A program made the translations under genes and the position numbers. Source: DATKYV01 sp035528275 (lineage in GTDB: Bacteria; Acidobacteriota; Terriglobia; UBA7540). Taken from it: 6,983 nucleotides of DNA. Shown piece by piece: positions 5,275 to 6,983 of the stretch; within the stretch, counting starts at the first letter, position 1; the number at the start of each line of letters is the position of its first letter. The notes under the pieces were generated by a model. It saw nothing but the letters and a program-made list of their open reading frames with translations, made no database searches and was not told the DNA's origin. Where the stretch lies: the NCBI GenBank assembly GCA_035528275.1, contig DATKYV010000375.1, forward strand, positions 1-6,983, written 5' to 3'.

Positions 5275-5279
5275 TGACC
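5269..5279. promoter_or_regulatory. Palindromic candidate operator shared by two divergent promoters
   Basis: GGTCATTGACC is a perfect 11-base palindrome with one central base. It contains the -35 hexamers of both the leftward and rightward promoters back to back, overlapping at base 5274. A dimeric regulator bound here would block both. The regulator is not identified; half-sites of this kind occur in several bacterial families, so none is named. Confidence 0.4.
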
Positions 5280-5302
5280 CCGCGGCGCGAATCCTCTATT
5301 TT
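5274..5302 (+). promoter_or_regulatory. Promoter of the amino acid permease
   Basis: TTGACC (5274-5279; 5 of 6 consensus) is followed by a 17-base spacer and TATTTT (5297-5302; 4 of 6). Transcription would start near 5309. The leader would be about 109 bases to ATG 5418, or 22 bases to the upstream in-frame TTG 5331. Confidence 0.55.
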
Positions 5303-5417
5303 GTCGCGGGCTTTCGTCGTGTCGTGAGATTTGCCGGAACGGCCGCACTGCGTGCTGAGGGCCCGCACCGGCGCGAAGGGGCTCTCCCCAGCGTCAACGG
5401 CTTTCGCTTCGACCACC

Positions 5418-6767
5418 ATGCAAGCTGACGAATCCTCCAGAACCGGGAACGCCGTCTCTTCCACGCAGCCGCAACTCATCCGCGCCTTGGGGTTGTGGCA
5501 GACCAGCGCCATTGTCGTCGGAATCATGATTGGCACGGCAATCTTCATCGTCCCTGCCGAAATCACCCGCGCCGTCGGGAGCCCGCGTGCCGCCCTGATG
5601 GTGTGGGTGGTGGCGGGAGCGCTCAGCCTGCTCGGGGCGCTCTCCTTTGCCGAACTGGCCGCTATGATGCCGTTGGCGGGCGGGCAGTACGTTTACCTCC
5701 GTGAGGCCTACGGCTCGCTGGTGAGTTTCCTGTGCGGATGGGCGTTCTTTCTCGCCGCGCAGACGGGAGGCATCGCGGTTCTTGCCGTGGGTTTCGCGGA
5801 ATTCCTGAATGAGTTCTTCACGATGTCTCTATGGGAGCAGAGAGCCGCGGCGGCCGCTTCGATTGTCTTGTTTACGGCCATCAACTACCGGGGAGTGCGG
5901 GAGGGCGGAACCGTTCAGTCTATTCTCACCGGCCTGAAAGTCGCGGCGGTGGTGGGGCTCATTCTCCTTGGATACGTTCTAGTCCACGGCGCGCCGGCTG
6001 CCAAGACCACGCTTCCTGCCCCATCTGGTGCGGGATTGCTCGCCCCGTTTGGCGTGGCGATGGTCGGCGCGCTCTGGGCTTACGAAGGGTGGAATGCGTG
6101 TACGTTCGCGTCCGGAGAAGTGAAGAATCCCGAGCGCAACTTGCCGCTGGCGCTCATCTTCGGGACCTTGGCCGTCATCGTCCTCTACCTCGGCCTGAAC
6201 CTGGTCTACTACCACGTGCTGGACCCCAATGAAATCGCCGGCTCGTCGCGCGTGGGGTCGGACGCGGCCGTGCGCATCTTCGGCCGGACCGGCTCTTACC
6301 TCGTCACGGTGTTGATTATCATCTCCACGCTCGGCAGTCTGAACGGCAGCATCCTGGCCGCCCCTCGCGTCTATTACGCGATGGCGAAGGACGGGCTCTT
6401 TTTCAAGTGGTGCGCGGCCGTCCATCCGCGGTACCACACGCCGCACTTGGCGCTGTTGATCCAATGCGTTTGGGCGGTTCTCATGGTGGCCATGGGAACC
6501 TACGAGCAGCTTTACACTTACGTGATCTACGCCGCGTGGGTCTTCTACGCACTCACCGCTTACGCCGTGGTCATCCTGCGGCGCAAACAGCCTGACGTCC
6601 CGCGCCCTTACCGCGTTTTCGGGTATCCTTGGGTCCCCGTCATCTTCGTGCTCGCCTCGGCTTGGTTGATCGCGAACACACTCATGGAAAAGCCCGCCGA
6701 GGCGGGCATCGGCACCTTGATCGTCGCGGCGGGAATCCCCGTGTATTTCCTCTGGAAGCGGAAGTAG
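5418..6767 (+). CDS. APC-superfamily amino acid permease, LAT type
   Basis: A 449-residue integral membrane protein with about twelve hydrophobic segments (beginning near residues 29, 58, 103, 143, 172, 207, 244, 292, 344, 366, 402 and 430). TM1 carries GIMIGTAIF (35-43), the unwound substrate-binding motif of the family. WAYEGWN at 220-226 in TM6, SGEVKNPERNLP (232-243), GSLNGSILAAPRVYYAMAKD (306-325, TM8) and RYHTP (338-342) are typical of the L-type amino acid transporter branch, which includes bacterial SteT-like exchangers. The C-terminal VPRPYRVFGYPWVP (394-407) is also characteristic. Length is normal. Substrate, and whether it exchanges or imports, cannot be read from sequence. ATG 5418 is preferred because conserved sequence starts soon after it, though neither it nor the in-frame TTG 5331 has a good Shine-Dalgarno site. 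It has its own promoter at 5274-5302 and converges with the TPR gene downstream. Confidence 0.93.
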   Translation: MQADESSRTGNAVSSTQPQLIRALGLWQTSAIVVGIMIGTAIFIVPAEITRAVGSPRAALMVWVVAGALSLLGALSFAELAAMMPLAGGQYVYLREAYGSLVSFLCGWAFFLAAQTGGIAVLAVGFAEFLNEFFTMSLWEQRAAAAASIVLFTAINYRGVREGGTVQSILTGLKVAAVVGLILLGYVLVHGAPAAKTTLPAPSGAGLLAPFGVAMVGALWAYEGWNACTFASGEVKNPERNLPLALIFGTLAVIVLYLGLNLVYYHVLDPNEIAGSSRVGSDAAVRIFGRTGSYLVTVLIIISTLGSLNGSILAAPRVYYAMAKDGLFFKWCAAVHPRYHTPHLALLIQCVWAVLMVAMGTYEQLYTYVIYAAWVFYALTAYAVVILRRKQPDVPRPYRVFGYPWVPVIFVLASAWLIANTLMEKPAEAGIGTLIVAAGIPVYFLWKRK

Positions 6768-6772
6768 CGTCT

Positions 6773-6799
6773 CGCCGCAGCGACAGCTATTTTGCGGCG
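6773..6799. terminator. Possible hairpin between the convergent permease and TPR genes
   Basis: CGCCGCA (6773-6779) and TGCGGCG (6793-6799) form a perfect 7-base-pair GC-rich stem around a 13-base loop that includes the TPR stop codon. It sits just after the permease stop. No T-run follows on the plus strand, so an intrinsic terminator is only a possibility. Confidence 0.3.
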
Positions 6800-6983
6800 G
6801 CCTTGACCTTGGCCAGAAGATTCCGCGCTTCGCCCTGCCAGGGGCTGGCCAACTCCGCCGCCTTGCTCAGCGCCTCGATAGCGGAACTGTGCCGCGGAGG
6901 GTAGATCACTTCGTAAGCGTATCCCAGATAGTAGAGCGCCCGACCCTGGAGCTGCGGGTTTCCTTCCAGCAGGTCCGCCGCCT
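6787..6983 (-). CDS. C-terminal end of a TPR-like helical repeat protein
   Basis: The last 64 residues are visible; the gene enters from beyond the right edge and ends in TAG at 6789-6787. The pattern fits a tetratricopeptide repeat: GRALYYLGYAYE as helix A, SAIEALSKAAELA as helix B, then ARNLLAKVKAAAK as a capping helix. Such repeats are protein-interaction scaffolds with no set function. Third codon positions are G/C-rich, like the rest of the core genes. It converges on the permease with a 19-base gap, so the two are not an operon. Assignment to TPR rather than another helical repeat rests on this short piece. Confidence 0.65.
   Translation of the reverse strand, partial: AADLLEGNPQLQGRALYYLGYAYEVIYPPRHSSAIEALSKAAELASPWQGEARNLLAKVKAAAK

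Noticed and set aside
5108..5566. A 152-codon minus-strand open frame across the permease start
   Set aside because: Most of it is antisense to the permease and its promoter region, and its codon use lacks the local third-position GC bias.
1..6983. CRISPR arrays, insertion sequence ends, rRNA or tRNA genes
   Set aside because: No regularly spaced repeats, transposase fragments, terminal inverted repeats with target duplications, or conserved RNA gene sequences were seen on either strand.

Overview
The window looks like a piece of a GC-rich bacterial chromosome. Most genes have strong G/C bias at third positions, typical Shine-Dalgarno sites and sigma70-like promoters. The gene types (a secreted YVTN beta-propeller protein, a DUF59-Mrp carrier with a DUF971 partner, a cystathionine beta-synthase, a LAT-type amino acid permease, a TPR protein) would fit an Acidobacteriota-like soil or sediment organism. 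That placement is a weak inference from gene types and base composition; no marker gene is present.

Left part (1-3720), all on the minus strand and read from right to left. A cystathionine beta-synthase (2286-3674) has a TATAAT box just upstream. Next comes a separately promoted Mrp/ApbC-type Fe-S cluster carrier with an N-terminal DUF59/MIP18 domain (1011-2078). Seven bases after it is a small DUF971 protein (665-1003). After a 110-base gap, an exported YVTN beta-propeller protein (554-1) runs off the window edge. The Mrp-DUF971 pair carries the three domains that plant HCF101 has in one chain. The DUF971 protein has a visible internal duplication, each half ending in CPCxxC.

Middle part (about 3720-5270). 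A sparse, less GC-rich stretch holds one clear gene: a 267-residue protein with a type I restriction HsdR-N-like PD-(D/E)XK nuclease domain (4064-4867). No HsdM, HsdS or helicase is nearby. It is preceded by three back-to-back perfect inverted repeats (3844-3913). It is followed by about 400 bases that hold at most very small or decayed ORFs. This reads as an acquired accessory insert between housekeeping genes.

Right part (about 5247-6983). Two divergent promoters appear to share one 11-base palindrome that contains both -35 boxes. The rightward one drives an amino acid permease of the APC superfamily, LAT type (5418-6767). The leftward one would read a short ORF or decayed gene ending at 5059. 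A convergent TPR protein (C-terminus only, 6983-6787) closes the window, separated from the permease by 19 bases.

The most interesting points are the split HCF101-like arrangement with its duplicated Cys motif, the orphan nuclease with its hairpin cluster, and the shared divergent operator. None proves a new system on its own.
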